This document shows, piece by piece, positions 37,901 through 50,000 of a stretch of DNA of 64,000 nt (position 1 is its first letter; each line of letters starts with the position of its first letter). The position numbers and the translations under genes are program-made. Below the pieces are notes generated by a model that was not told the origin of the DNA, did no database searches, and saw only the letters and a list, made by a program, of their open reading frames with translations. Source of the stretch: Sclerurus mexicanus. Its lineage: Eukaryota > Chordata > Aves > Passeriformes > Furnariidae. The stretch is taken from positions 1 to 64,000 of the forward strand of contig VWZF01000458.1 of assembly GCA_013396755.1 (NCBI GenBank). Direction: 5' to 3'.

Positions 37901-40190
37901 TGACTGAAAGTTTTTATGCACTGCTTGGCCCATGGTAATCTTTATGCAAAAAACCTTTTAAATAGTCAGTAACAGACATACTGATGAGCAAGCAGAGAAG
38001 TCACACAGGAGAACAAACAAATTGGTTCAGTTTGCTAAACTGGAGTCTAGTGCCAGAACAGAAAAGGGAGCAACTTCTTGTCTATTCATCTTTTATCATT
38101 AATCTTTCATTTAAAATAGTTAAAATCAGACAAAGGCAACAAAGGCTTACATACATTTATGATGTTTGTCTTCACATTTAAGAGTACGGTTTCCTTCAGT
38201 TATTTTGAATGTTTGTAGCAAAGGAATAAAGAAAAGAGTAAATTTTGAATTCTTAAACACAGAATTTAATGGACTGAAATAATGGTAGTTTTTATTCCAG
38301 ACTAAGTTTCAGATGCTAATGTGTTAATGGATGGCTGAATCTTGGAGGCTTCAATCAACACTAAATGCAACTACATAAAATTACTGTTATTAAGCCTCAG
38401 AACACATACCCAAATGTGGAATTTAGCCAGGTTAATCAGTCTTCATATTTGAATATCCAACATTAATAATGAGATTACAGAGGTAATTGCACATACCCGT
38501 AAATACTTTCAGTAGAGTGTGGTGTTTTAGTTGAAAAGTATTGTGATGTTGCCTGAAAATGTTGCAGGATTACCTGAGAAACTTCTTTATTCAAGAAATA
38601 TTCAATTTATATTTATATTTGTTAAAATTCAAATTATTTTTTCAATAAAGTAAAAATTTTGACTTTGACACAAGTGTAATATATTTTTTCCTCAAAACTG
38701 CAAGGAAGCAGTGGCAGTATTCTGTGTTACTGAACTGTTTCTCTTAATCAGGAAAGTTAGGTTAGCACTGATGATGGTGTTGGCCTACTGAATTGTGAAT
38801 CAAGACCTCATCAGAGATTGTCTGCATGGATATGTGAGCATAAGTTGAGCAGTATTAAGACAAGATGGAGATGATGGGATCACTAAAATGGGAGTTTGAC
38901 AGAGCTTTACAGTCCTGGTTTGTTGTATTACCCATGCCTTTCAATAGAATTGTGCTGTCATACTACATAACTTCTTACCTAGGTTTAATAAAGTGAAGTT
39001 CTTAGGAGTTTTAAGTGCAATTGAAACTAGGGGGTTGGCCAATTAACAAGAATTTTCCTCCCTTTGCAGTAAAAGAACTACGTTTCTAAATCTTTTCCCT
39101 CCTTTCCACTACCTAGGTTTCTGCATTCATTTTAGTTCCTTAACAGCTAATTCCCAGTGACGGTATATATATGTAGCATAGAGTCAGAGATCTTCAATAC
39201 CAGTATGAATTGTATGCACTGTGACTACTTCCACTGAAACTGTGCAGATGGAGTAAGACTAAGTTTTTGCAAGATTGGAACTGTAAATTATACCACTGGG
39301 CATTCTCTAGAGAAGATTTTGTGACTACCTCCTCTTTCACACCTTTTTTTTTTTTTTCTACTAGGCTGCATGGTGGAAGAAAAACAAAGAATCACATATC
39401 AGCTGCAAAACCAGTTTTAGAATATAATTCTCTCAATAGCTGACATCCTATTTAATTAAGAAATGCTCATCTTTCAAGTTACCTTTTTTCCCAGCTCTGA
39501 ATTTCTTGTCTGAATGCTTCATTTGCAAAGACACAATGTTCATAGAATCCTAGGATGTTCTCTAATTTAAAACTAAGTAAAACAAATACCCCACCAAAAC
39601 TAATTTCCTTAATTTTCTCTTGGCCACACTGCTACATTTCTATAGAATTACATCCAGTCCAGAGAACAAACTATGCAGCAGCACTTTTTTCCAAGCATTC
39701 ATAGCTTCTATTGTCTTTGGATAAAATTTTCTCTTGTGCAATATTCTGATAATTTTCAAGTTCTCCTAAACAGATCTCCTTTGAGAAGTGAGAGCTTTAT
39801 CTCCTACTTCAAGAATGAGTGCTGTGTCATCACGATGGATAGGGACAACATTCCTCTCCAGTATCCACAAGCATTTTACATTAAATTTGGTTTCAGTGTT
39901 TTAATTTGCTTTCAGTTTTTGCTCCTTGCTGATGTTTTGTCTCAGATTATTGCAGGAACCTACACAATTTTAAGTGAGCATCTCCAGTTAACCAAAAAGA
40001 ACTGAACTTCTAAATGTGAAATCTTTTGTGTGATGGTGGGACACTGTAAGCTGGACTTAGCACATTCAGCAGCGACAATGTGGCATAATATGGAGGCTTT
40101 AGATGCAAGAATGAACATTAGACATGAATATTAAAATAAGTCACTATTCCTTCACCAAAGTGTAAGGGTTGCTTTGATGAGTATCACAAT
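34987..40190. other. Non-coding stretch, no gene recognised
   Basis: About 5.2 kb without a recognised element. The segment 35880-36400 is noticeably higher in GC than its surroundings and might be an old, unclassified repeat. An acceptor-like 'cttcaccgcag' followed 31 bases later by a donor-like 'ttttcaggtaagaat' (35190-35240) could frame a microexon but has no other support. A 14-T run lies at 39344-39357. Confidence 0.5.
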
Positions 40191-40272
40191 ATCACAGAAT
40201 CATTAGTGTTGGAGGGCATCTCTGGAGATCATCTATCCAACCCCACTGCTACAGCAGGTTCACTTAAAGTAG
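40191..40272 (-). mobile_element. CR1 LINE 3'-tail scrap
   Basis: The plus strand reads 'atcacagaatcatta', then 'ggagatcatctatccaaccc' and 'ctgctacagcaggttcac', the reversed last 80 or so bases of a CR1 element with its 'aatcatag/atcacagaatc' terminus. Only the extreme 3' end is recognisable. Sequence beyond 40272 is not clearly CR1. It is on the minus strand with its 3' end at 40191. Confidence 0.85.
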
Positions 40273-41885
40273 TGCTGTTTGATGGACCCTTGAGAGGGTA
40301 CTGACTGTCAGGTGAGATGTTCCTATCTATTACCCATCCAAAACTGAGTCAGACATTAGCACTCTTACAGCATGACTTGCAAGGCAGGTTAAAGTGGGTC
40401 ATCAGCACTGCATGATGCATGGGATCTGTGATATTGCTAGAAATCATTCAGTTACACAAGCTCAAGACTGTGATACCTGGTAAGCCTTAGTTGTCTACTA
40501 CACAGTAATATGTTTAAATGGAGAATTTGGAAGTGAGCTTGCTCTAATATCCCTCAGTGCAATCAATGCCTGTACATCAGATAAAAGCTGAACAAGATAG
40601 TCTGAACTTCCCATTGCTAAAGTTACAAAGGCCCAACTACATGCTGTCAGGCGAAGTGGAAACCAAGAATTACACGTAACAATTCGGGAAAAACTTTTTC
40701 AGAAAGACTGATTGCATATGATTGCCAGAATTTTATGAATGGCTAAAGTAAGAAAATTTGTCAGATGGATGTTTTTCTAGAAAATTTTTGCTTGTTTATA
40801 TTTAGTTTTATAAAGCTGGTCAGTCCTACACTTCCCTTCCATGCTCATGTTGTATTATGGACCCACAAAGAGACTGAAAATGGCTAGCTAGTTAGAGAGA
40901 CAGATGGAGGACAGGCTTTTCTCTGTTACTTTCTTTTTATTAAGAAAACGGGTATCCAAATTAAGTGTTCAAATTACCATGACCAACTCATGTATGCTAT
41001 TTGCATGACTCGATAAGGCTTTTGCACGTTTCAGGAAATTCATTTGCCTTTCGAAATGGAGGGTGCAGTGTTCAAATAGAGTGCTTGCCCTTCAACTCAG
41101 TAGGTGCTTGATGGAGCTGAACAGCTGCACCAGCTTGAAAAGAGAGTTGCTATTGTGCATTGCACATTATGGTCCTGAAAGCAAGAACTGACTGCTGCCA
41201 ACCCACATGGCGCTCTACATTCACCACTGGTAAGTACCCTCCAGTTGAGAAACTAAAGCTTCTGAGTATTTTCTCTTGGCTTGCTTTCCCCCATGGTAGT
41301 ATACCCTTACAGACAAGGCATTTCTCCTGCAGATCCTGGAGATAGGAGTGTGAGGGGTGCTGTTACAGATGATAGAGATGGAAGACAAAGTGCTGATCTC
41401 TGATACTTTGTAATCTGGCTGTAATCTCATGATGACACCCTTGTCTAGGTAGGATTAAACACTCGCTATTTAGTCCACACTACAGTGCATCAAGAAAGAG
41501 AAGGACATTTTATTGCAGTGGCTGACTCGTTTTGAGTGCCAAGTGCAATAGTGCTCGGCATAAAAAAATAATGCTATATTCAAGTGCACTCCATGTAGTC
41601 CTCCCAATATGCTCTTTAAAGCACTGTATTCTAACTAGGCAGGAGGTCATATCTGATGATGACCAATGCTGGCTTCTTGCTCTGCTGGCTGGCAGGTGTG
41701 GGTAGTAATGTGGAGGCAGCACAATCAACTCCTGTGGAGGAAAGAGTCCTTCACACCACTCAGTGGCAATCTCTCCTGCCAATTAAGGAGATTTGTGGAT
41801 GAAATCCAAGGGGAATTGCAACCCATTTGCCTTGGCTGGGAGAATGAAGGCTCTGGTCTGTGTAGGCTGGACTCCAGGCAGGGAG

Positions 41886-41920
41886 AAAAGGAAAGAGCTG
41901 TTTGCAAACAGCTCCCTTTT
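41886..41920. repeat. Near-perfect palindrome, 20-bp perfect core
   Basis: The core GAGCTGTTTGCAAACAGCTC at 41895-41914 is its own reverse complement, with no loop. After a three-A bulge on the left, AAAAGG (41886-41891) pairs with CCTTTT (41915-41920). It could form a cruciform or bind a symmetrical dimeric factor; either is inference. Confidence 0.95.
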
Positions 41921-43626
41921 GGGAGACATAGATGAACTGGAGGCTATTTTAAGCTTAAAACAAAAGTGGTACTTTTAAAAGGACAAGAAGAAGTTTTTAA
42001 CCCTTCATCTCTTGCTATATGAGCAGGCACTTGGAGCAGAATACAGTACAGCACAGCATTTTTAAATGCTCATCCTTCCATAATGGCATGCAAGTAAAAG
42101 ATCACTGAGAATTTGTGCAATGTTCATTCACTTTTAGTCCTAATGACATGGCTTTGCCATTCACATGATGAACACAAATCTGGGACAAAATACAGCACCA
42201 AGATACAGCACTGATACACAGGAAAATGGACGTCTTCTTTGGGAGTAGATGTAGGGAGTAGAAGGAAACTCTAAAAGACTTAAGTTGCCCACTATGCTTT
42301 CCACTGTTGGACAGAGTCAAGTGAAATATCATTTAGTGATTTTAATTGTGTGCACGGGATATCAGCTGGAAAACTTGACAACAAATGACTGTTCAACCCT
42401 TAAAAGGGGGGCAAGATTCCTTTCAGATCTGAGAGTTTTGAAGGTAATATCTTCACACCAGCTTTTCTGCTATTCAGTGGCAGAGATGCTGGACTGTGCT
42501 TCTTCTCAGGTAACATCTGAGGCTGAGTAAAATCCCACTAGACAGAGAAGGAAGACTATCCCTATCTAAACTCAGAAAACTTATCTCTCCTTATCCTTTC
42601 CAGAGCTTGGGTTAGTCAAACCAGGGAGGTTGTGTTGTAATGGTGATCTCTGATAGATCGATAATCATTACTATTTTGTCTTTTACAGAAATGTGAGTTT
42701 CGAGATGATGAACTCAAAACAGCCCCACAAAAAGAGGCATAACTATGACCATTTTTACATGAACAGATTTTCTCACTTTAAAATAGTATAAGTAAGGTTC
42801 AGTTTTCATGAATTACTGGACTCACACCTGCCTTCCCTTATGCAGTCCCGCCATCAAATTACTCCCTCTTATAGCTGGCAAAAATCAGTGGAAGAAAGTA
42901 ATTTGTTCATGTGAAATGGTCATTAACCAACACCAAGATATTCTGTTGCTCAGTGGCAACATTTCTGTGCATCTATAAAGGCAGAAGTAAAGGATATAAC
43001 CTGTTAGTAGTTTTGCAGGTGTATTACCAAGATAACACTTCAGCTTGTTTTTTAAACAGATATATTTCATTATATGGAACTTGAAAGTTGAAAATATTCT
43101 GCTTAGAGACTGGGGGATACAGAGTATCCATTAAAGAGTTTAAAAAAAAAAAAAAAAGCTGAATTTTTTTTCAGTATTACATCTTCCAGAGAGGAATTCT
43201 GTCTTTGCATCCCTACAAGAGAGGTCTCTCCTTATAGCCATCTCCATTCATTCAGCTACTGTGATCTCAGAAATCCTTTTCAGAGTGAGGCATGGTAGGA
43301 TACAATTAAAATTTTAAAGAGTAAATCGTCTTTTTTGCAGCTAGGCACTGGCAGAATTACATCTCGTGTTACATTTCTACGGTAGCACCTCTTGGCTTCC
43401 AAGATAAATACAGCTTATATATCTGCAGTTAAGAAACAGGATGTTCTGACACAGGATCCCTAGAAGCACTCTGGAATGCTCAAGGATGTGCCTGTCCACA
43501 GGAAAACTACATTGTGAATATGGCATGGAGTCAGCTTCTCAAAAATTCCTAACACTGGTCTTTAAATGCTGCTTGCTGTCCTCTTCCTCTGCACCTCCTT
43601 CATCAAGTATGAGATGATCAGAGAAC

Positions 43627-43657
<31 letters not shown>

Positions 43658-43659
43658 TT
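43627..43659. repeat. (TTTA)8 microsatellite
   Basis: About eight uninterrupted four-base TTTA/ATTT units. A pure run of this length is usually length-variable. Confidence 0.95.
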
Positions 43660-44849
43660 AATGTGCCGTTGAGGTGCAATGTTAATTACAGGATTATCCT
43701 GACGACTCCGGGACATGTAGCCAGCTGGTCTCACTGCTATGTGTGGGTAATAAACACCATGCACATTTCCTGTTTCCTGATGTCCTACTGAGCATATTTA
43801 TATGTACATAGTTTTGATGGTTGATTTCAACACTTATCATTGTTTCCCAGATAATTTCCGTCTTTCCTTCTCTCCAAAGAACACTTCTTCCTGAATTGTA
43901 TCAAAGTAAAGTACATTTCTGGGTGGTGAACATTTGTTTCCGGACAGGTAACACCCAGCAGAAGCAGATAACTTTGTAGAGTTGATGTTTCAGAATGCAG
44001 ATATTTTTGCAGAGCCACTAAATCCCAACACAGCTCCTGCATGTCCTACTAAAGCTGGCAAAAACCCAACTCTTTGCCAGCTGGTATGGATCAAACTTTC
44101 CACTCTTCATTTTGCTTTGAGCTTCATATCATATGGCAAGTTGATGGTGTATTTAAATGTAAAGGAAGAACAGAGCTCAATCCAGACAGTGAAGTTAGTC
44201 CCTCATCTTTGCCTATGCATTATATTTCCAGTGATTCATCCAGTCTTATTTCATGTCTGGCATAAATGTGATGGTTCTTCATTGCACATAGGATTACGCC
44301 TTTGGCACTAACAGATGCTCAGAAGTTTTATTTCATTGGAAGCTTTATTGTTAGAAGGTCTATTATGTGCAGATTCTTTTGTTCTTGCTTGGGATACGTT
44401 TCTTCATAACTCTTCATGCTCAGAGTACTCATTTTTTACCTTGTCTCAGGCAATTCCTTGTAAAGATATCTGTTCTTAAATATAAGCCCTTGTTTCTATA
44501 TAAAAGCAACAGCAGAAGATGACATTTTGATGACAGTATTCCCTGTAGTCTTATTTTTTCCCCAGTAAACTCTTCTAGCATGGATGGGAGCCAGATCTAC
44601 ACATATCCTCTACTCTGCATTGACCTACTTCAGAAGGTACAGCTTTCAAAACAAATTCTGTCCCCATACCTTGCCTACTCTTATTTTGGATTCAGCTTGG
44701 ATATTCAACAGTTTTTTGCTTATCTTGGAGAACTGAGTAAAGTCCATTTCAAAAAGGTCACTGATGCAAATTTTATTCAACACTGCATTCTGATTTTGAT
44801 GACTTCCACAGGACTTTTCAGGCTATCAGTTAGGGTGAAATGACTTCTG

Positions 44850-44854
44850 GTTAT
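44850..44854. repeat. Target-site duplication, left copy (GTTAT)
   Basis: GTTAT immediately precedes the TG end of the LTR and is repeated exactly after its CA end at 45605-45609. A five-base duplication is the size known for ERVL-type and some other retroviral integrases. Confidence 0.8.
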
Positions 44855-45604
44855 TGTGCTGGTTTAAAGGTAAACCAGCAGTAGAAATGAACCCAGCTCA
44901 AAAAGAGATCACAAGTCAGAGTTACAATTTAATAAAAAAGATTACAATAAATAGGATAGGGAGAAAATTTGGGTTTTAACCCAAAAAAAGAACAGATGTA
45001 TAACCCATCACTCTGGGACATGAACAGATGGTGTTCGTTAGACCCTGTGCTGAGCACCACGTGGTCCCCGAGTGCAAAGTAAAATGAAAGGAAAACCTCA
45101 GTGAGAATGATGGTCACAGTCTGGTCAAAATTGGTGGTCACAGTCCTGTTGAAGTTCTGGTCCTCCTCTGGATCCGACAAGTGCTACTGAAGTCCCAAAA
45201 CTTGAAGGTTATATATGCTCCAGTTCAGGTGGGAATGCTCAGTACCTCCCCCAGGGCGGGGAGTTTCACAATGAGTGACTTAACTCTGTGAGTCATGGGA
45301 TATTTTTGGAATCGCTGATGGCCCATTAGCAGACATGACCCCTCAGGCTGGGTGTAAAGGTGCTAACCCTTCCCCAGAGGGGAGTTATCACGGTTGTCAT
45401 TGGTGTGAAGACAGGGCACTCCCCTGTCTCAGAGGATTCTCTAACACCCAGCTTGTAGCCTGAGGTCTCAGGTGTGCCCTGGGCAGCTGCTGCAAACAGT
45501 CCATTAGTAACAGTCCATCAGAAATGACAAAGAGGGTGTAGAATACACAGTTTTGGTTACACTCACACAATGATAAGTTGGTCCTAGCTGCAGTAACTAG
45601 GACA
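44855..45604 (-). mobile_element. Solo LTR of an endogenous retrovirus
   Basis: The 750-base segment begins TGTGCTGG and ends AGGACA on the plus strand, so it has the TG...CA ends of a proviral LTR, and it is flanked by the exact direct repeat GTTAT. Read on the minus strand it starts TGTCCTAGTTACTGCAG, close to an LTR start I remember from bird endogenous retroviruses, and carries an ATTAAA poly(A)-type signal about 80 bases before its end, hence the minus orientation. The right-hand 25 bases in that orientation form a hairpin (GCTGGTTTA/TAAACCAGC at 44858-44879). No gag, pol or env sequence and no second LTR are present nearby, as expected after recombination between the two LTRs of a provirus. 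The five-base duplication favours the ERVL class; the family name is not certain. Confidence 0.8.
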
Positions 45605-45609
45605 GTTAT
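45605..45609. repeat. Target-site duplication, right copy (GTTAT)
   Basis: Exact repeat of 44850-44854 directly after the LTR. CR1 sequence begins within a few bases of it, which puts the retroviral insertion at or just inside the edge of the CR1 element. Confidence 0.8.
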
Positions 45610-47062
45610 CTCTGCAAGGTCATGGTGATCAGGCAAAATTCCTGATGACTGGAAGAAAGCAAATGTCACTCCTGTCTTCAAGAAGGGCAAGAGGAGGATC
45701 TAGGGAACTACAGTCCTGTCAGCCTCACTTTAATCCCTGGGAACATCGTGAACCAAATAATTCTGAAAATGATTGGGGTCAAGAAGGGTATTGGAAGAAG
45801 TCAGTATGGCTTTATGAAGTGCAATCATGTCTGACTATTCCTGTAGTCTCCTACAAAGACACAACTGGCATTATGGATGAGGGGCAAAAAGTGGATTCTA
45901 TTAAGCTTGACCTAACAAGGCTTTTGTCACTGTCTCCCATAACATCATCACAGACAATGCTCACAAAGCTGATGGGAGCTAGACAAGTGCACAGTGAGGT
46001 GGAGTTACAAAAGGCAGGACAAAGTCCAGCTGGAAGACAATCACTACTGGTGTACTCCAGAGGTCCAACAGTGTTCAAAACGTGCTTTAATGACCTGAAT
46101 GATATGACAGAGTGCACCCTCAGCAAATCTGCTGATGATACAAAACAAGGTGGAGTGGCTATTTCATCAGCTGTCCTTGCTGGCATTCAGAGGGACCTGA
46201 ACTCACTGCAAAACTCCATGAAGTTAAATAAAGGTAAAGAAAAGCCTGCATCTGGTAAAGAGTAATTCCATTCACCAGCAATGACTGAGAGCCAACCAGC
46301 TAGAAAGCAGCTTCACAGAAGAAACCTGGGGGGACCTGCTAAACACCAAGCTGACCAAGACTCAGCAATGTGCCCTTCCCACAAAGAAACCCAATGATGT
46401 CTGGGACTGCATTAGAAGTGGTACTAGAAGGTCGAGTGATGTGATCTTTTCTCTGCACTTAGCACTGCTGAGAACCTGCCTGGAGTGCTGGGTCCAGTGC
46501 TTGGCTTTTCACGACAAGAATATTCATATACTGTGGAGGATACACAGTGAAATGTCACTAAAAAGTTGAAGGTACTGACGCATCTGCCATATGAGAACAG
46601 ATTGAGACTTCTGTGACTGTTTATCCTAAGGAAGACTCAAGAGACTCTTATCTATGTGTATAATACCTGATGGGGCAACTCAAGAAAATGGAGATACAGT
46701 CTTACCAGTTCCTTTCACTAACAGGATGAGAAGCAGTGGGTACAAACTGAAATGAAGTAAATATTGCTAAAATATAAGTAATTTTTTTTTTTTTTTTACT
46801 GCAATGACAGTCAAAAACTGGCATAGACCTCAGAGAATCTCCATCCTTGGAGACAACCAAACCCAACTGGACAAATCTGCTGTAGCTGACTCTGCTCTAA
46901 GCAGAGGTAGGACTGGGCATTCTCTAGAGGTGTTGGCCAACCTCAGCCACAGTGTGGTTTTGACTCTTCTAGTGCAAGGTGTCCCTGTCCATGGTACAGG
47001 GGTTGGAACTAGATGAACTTTAAGGTTCCTTCTAATCCAAACCATTCTATGATTCTGTGACT
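45610..47062 (+). mobile_element. Long CR1 LINE fragment reaching the 3' end
   Basis: Sense-strand CR1, about 1.45 kb. It opens with the 'aaggtcatggtgatcaggc...ctgatgactggaagaaagc' region (ORF2 DDWKKAN) and runs through the reverse-transcriptase core. It continues through the 3' part of ORF2 ('aaagcagcttcacaga', 'agcaatgtgcccttccc') and the 'ctccatccttggagac' region, and ends at 47062 in 'ccattctatgattctgtgac'. It is the most complete CR1 of the window on this strand, but it has many substitutions and indels. A 16-T run (46782-46797) expands a short T tract that CR1 carries at the same place. The left side is interrupted by, or starts at, the LTR. Confidence 0.93.
45613..46265 (+). pseudogene. 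CR1 ORF2 reverse-transcriptase remnant with altered catalytic box
   Basis: Pieces of the CR1 reverse transcriptase are readable in different frames. First comes 'SGKIPDDWKKANVTPVFKKG' at the start, then a shifted frame with 'DSIKLDLTRLLSLSP' (CR1: D-x-x-Y-L-D-F-S-K-A-F-D-T-V), then 'FNDLNDMTECTLSKSADDTK' and 'IQRDLNSLQNSMKLNKG'. The catalytic box F/Y-A-D-D is present as SADD (46128-46139), with a serine for the aromatic residue. A 206-codon open frame at 45645-46265 crosses this region but joins true and out-of-frame sequence, so it is not a real protein. It lacks the endonuclease and cannot be active. Confidence 0.9.
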
Positions 47063-50000
47063 GAGACTATTAAATCCAATGAAAAACAATTTTTCTTTAC
47101 GATTTCTAATAAATAAAAGAAAATGGGGCCTAAGGGCTGGAGTGATAAAAAAGAAAAAAAAGTTACACAAGAGATGGCATTCTTTTTGGAAGTTGTTTCT
47201 GACCAGGTTAATTTCAGTGAGGGAGGCAGCAGTGAGCAAATTGTAATATTGACTCCAAATGTTGTTATCTCCTTATTGCATTTATGAAAAATGTTTAATT
47301 GTACAGGAAGTTCTTCTTAAGGCTTTGCAGCTCTGCATTTGAGAAAAACAGATAAGATACCACATGCAAAACAGAAGAGATACTGTATGTCATTTTGGTG
47401 ATTCTTCCCAAAATTGTTCATTGAACTAGATTACATGATTCTCGTTGATTACACCTGGGTAGATTACACCAGCAAACTACACATTTCAAGAAAGGTGAAA
47501 TTCTCCTCAAACTGCAGTGAAATTAATGCTGCCAAAACTGGCCTGAATACTTTCCAAGAGTATTTCCAAATCAAACTCCTCCATTACTCACTTGGGTGAG
47601 AGCAAACAGGTAAAATTTAAACTTTGGAACTTTAAATGCAGTGAAATCCAAAAGCTCATTTGCTACATTTTCATGACTAACAGGATTTTTTCTCTTTTTC
47701 ATTTGAGTTATTAGAGGAGACTTTCTCTATCAAGAAAAAAAATTGCTTGTCCTGACTTTACTTATGTTATCGTCCTTTTTGTGATCTTATATAGAAAAAA
47801 AAAAAGAAATGGGAAAAAAAATTACTAAGATTAATTGCCTTTTCAAATAAACTGGCAAATAAAAGGAACATCACTTTGATCTAGACCACTGTAACTGAAG
47901 AGATGATACATTTTTCATTTGGAATTTTATTGTGAGTGAATAGCAATCTAGTTATCCATTTTTTTTTCCCTCTCTCTAAATAGTGGAAGTTGGTCTAATG
48001 ATTAAATGTTTAGCAAATTAACTTATGACACTGCCTGTATAAAATCCAGCTAGCCATGTTCTTGATTGTATAACTATGTAATTGGAACATCCTACTGAGT
48101 AAATGTAACAATAAAATAAAACAGTATAAATACAAAGGCAATTATTTTTCATTTTTAACACTGATTATAAATTCAGATCTCTTATGGGTATTTGATGTCC
48201 ATCAGAACATTCTGTGCTAGTTTTCACTTCTGTGTTATTCTAGTGACTATTGTGAAACTACTCAGGGATATGTTTGGCTCCCTATGGAACATCTGTGGAG
48301 GTGGAGAGGGAAGTTGACTTTATACAGTCATGCACATTTAACTGTGAAATTTTCAGATACACAACACTAAATCACATTATACATGTCATATATACATGCA
48401 TTTGGTATGTATAGGTGTTTATGGTATCTGGTAAAGACCAAAAGGCTTCTTATTCAGAATTCTGTACACAGGGGATGATTGGAAATTTTTGTTTCAGTCT
48501 GTGTATACATATTGTTTTCAATAAGTAATCTCTTGAAAGGCATTTTAATTCTAAATATGGTGAAACTCAGAAGACAAAAACGTGGAAAGAAGAGAAACTA
48601 AACTGATCTGCTCTCAAAAATGGAATTGAATGGGGGAAAAGTCTTCACAGAAAAAAAAGAATTCTGTAAAATCTCAAAGCCCTTTGGAGAAAAGGCTGAT
48701 AAAAGAATGAGAAGAAAAATGATTCACCAGTATTTAGGAGGGGAAAAACCAAAACAGAATCAAAATCGCCCAGATGTTTGGAAAAGAAAAGTAGGATGAA
48801 GGAGTATGTTCTTAATAAAACTAATTGTAAACATTAAATGAATAAAAAATTCAGAGAAAGAGCTAAAGGAAAGACAAGCAGGAAAAAAAATCAGGGATTA
48901 AGCTTTTTATAACACACATAGAGTCTGCTATTGATTTACAAAATGACCACACAGAAAAATTTCTGTTCTTTGGATTCCACCAGCGCAGTGAACCTGGTAG
49001 AGTGATCTGAGAACCACATGTGTATGATCTTAAACATAGCAAGATTTTATAGAATTTGCCTTCTACCTGCCATATTTTTTTATATGCTCTGGATGCACTG
49101 GGATTTTAGCAATACCAGAAAAAAAAAGGGGAAAAAGTCCTGAAGTGTCTCTGCTCTTTCCTGACCCTTACCTTTAGAAATTGCTAGTATAGCTTTTCAA
49201 AGGGCTGAGATGAAATCCTATATGGAAGTTGGGTGACTCACTTTAACTGTGTTAGAGAAGAAAACTCTTTGTTTTGTAGAAGGAAGGGAAAAAAGGTAAG
49301 GAGGCAGAAGTGTGAAGAAACATACTTCATGCTGTGAAGTAGAAGCTTTTGGAGTCTCTGGCAGTGTCAGCAGAGAGAATTCCCCAACAGTATCACTTCC
49401 ACTACATGAAGCCAACCATGTACTCTACTGGTGCCCATATCTCTGCACCCACAATTGCTTTGGTATGTCACTGCTTGCCTTTCGGCTATGCAGATTCTGA
49501 TCTAGAAATCCTCATCATGATAACAGAAAAGGATCAATTCTTTTAGCTCACAGCCTAGCTCTGACCAATTGCTCTCTGAAACCCATGTGGAAGCCTGCCC
49601 CTTGCTGCCCAGCTAGGCATTTTCAAAAGGACATCAAGTTTCCAGTCTGTGATAAGAATTCTGATGCCAGCAACACTATAAAGTATTTATGAAAGCATCT
49701 GGAGGACAAAGGAGCATGGCAGTAGGAGGAGAAAATGGGAGTGGGGTCAGGAGGAGAGTGCATGTAGGGCAGGCAGAATGTGGGAGATGTGGTTAACCAT
49801 GGGAGGAAGGCCAGAAGGGGGAATCTTGTAGTGTCGGAGTGCCTCACTTTAGTAAGTGCAGTGCTGTCTTTTGCCACAAGTATTTTCTTATCTGTTTGCT
49901 TCAACAATTTTATGCTGTTTTTATATTCATGTTTTGATATAGCTGATGGGACATACACCAGTATGCTAGGATCCCTATGACCTTACTCATTTATTTACAG

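Larger units (their letters stand above)
40273..44849. other. Non-coding stretch, no gene recognised
   Basis: No recognised gene or transposon. Apart from the palindrome and the microsatellite listed separately, a 16-A run lies at 43142-43157. Open frames reach 109 codons (43982-44311) without motifs. The last 60 bases before 44850 are a weak, unconvincing match to CR1 sequence upstream of the element at 45610. Confidence 0.5.

Noticed and set aside
41160..41232. Exon ending at the strong donor 'ctggtaagtac'
   Set aside because: No matching acceptor or recognisable protein upstream of it.
45645..46265. 206-codon open frame as a gene
   Set aside because: It lies inside a CR1 and mixes true reverse-transcriptase sequence with out-of-frame translation; the family protein is recovered only by changing frames.
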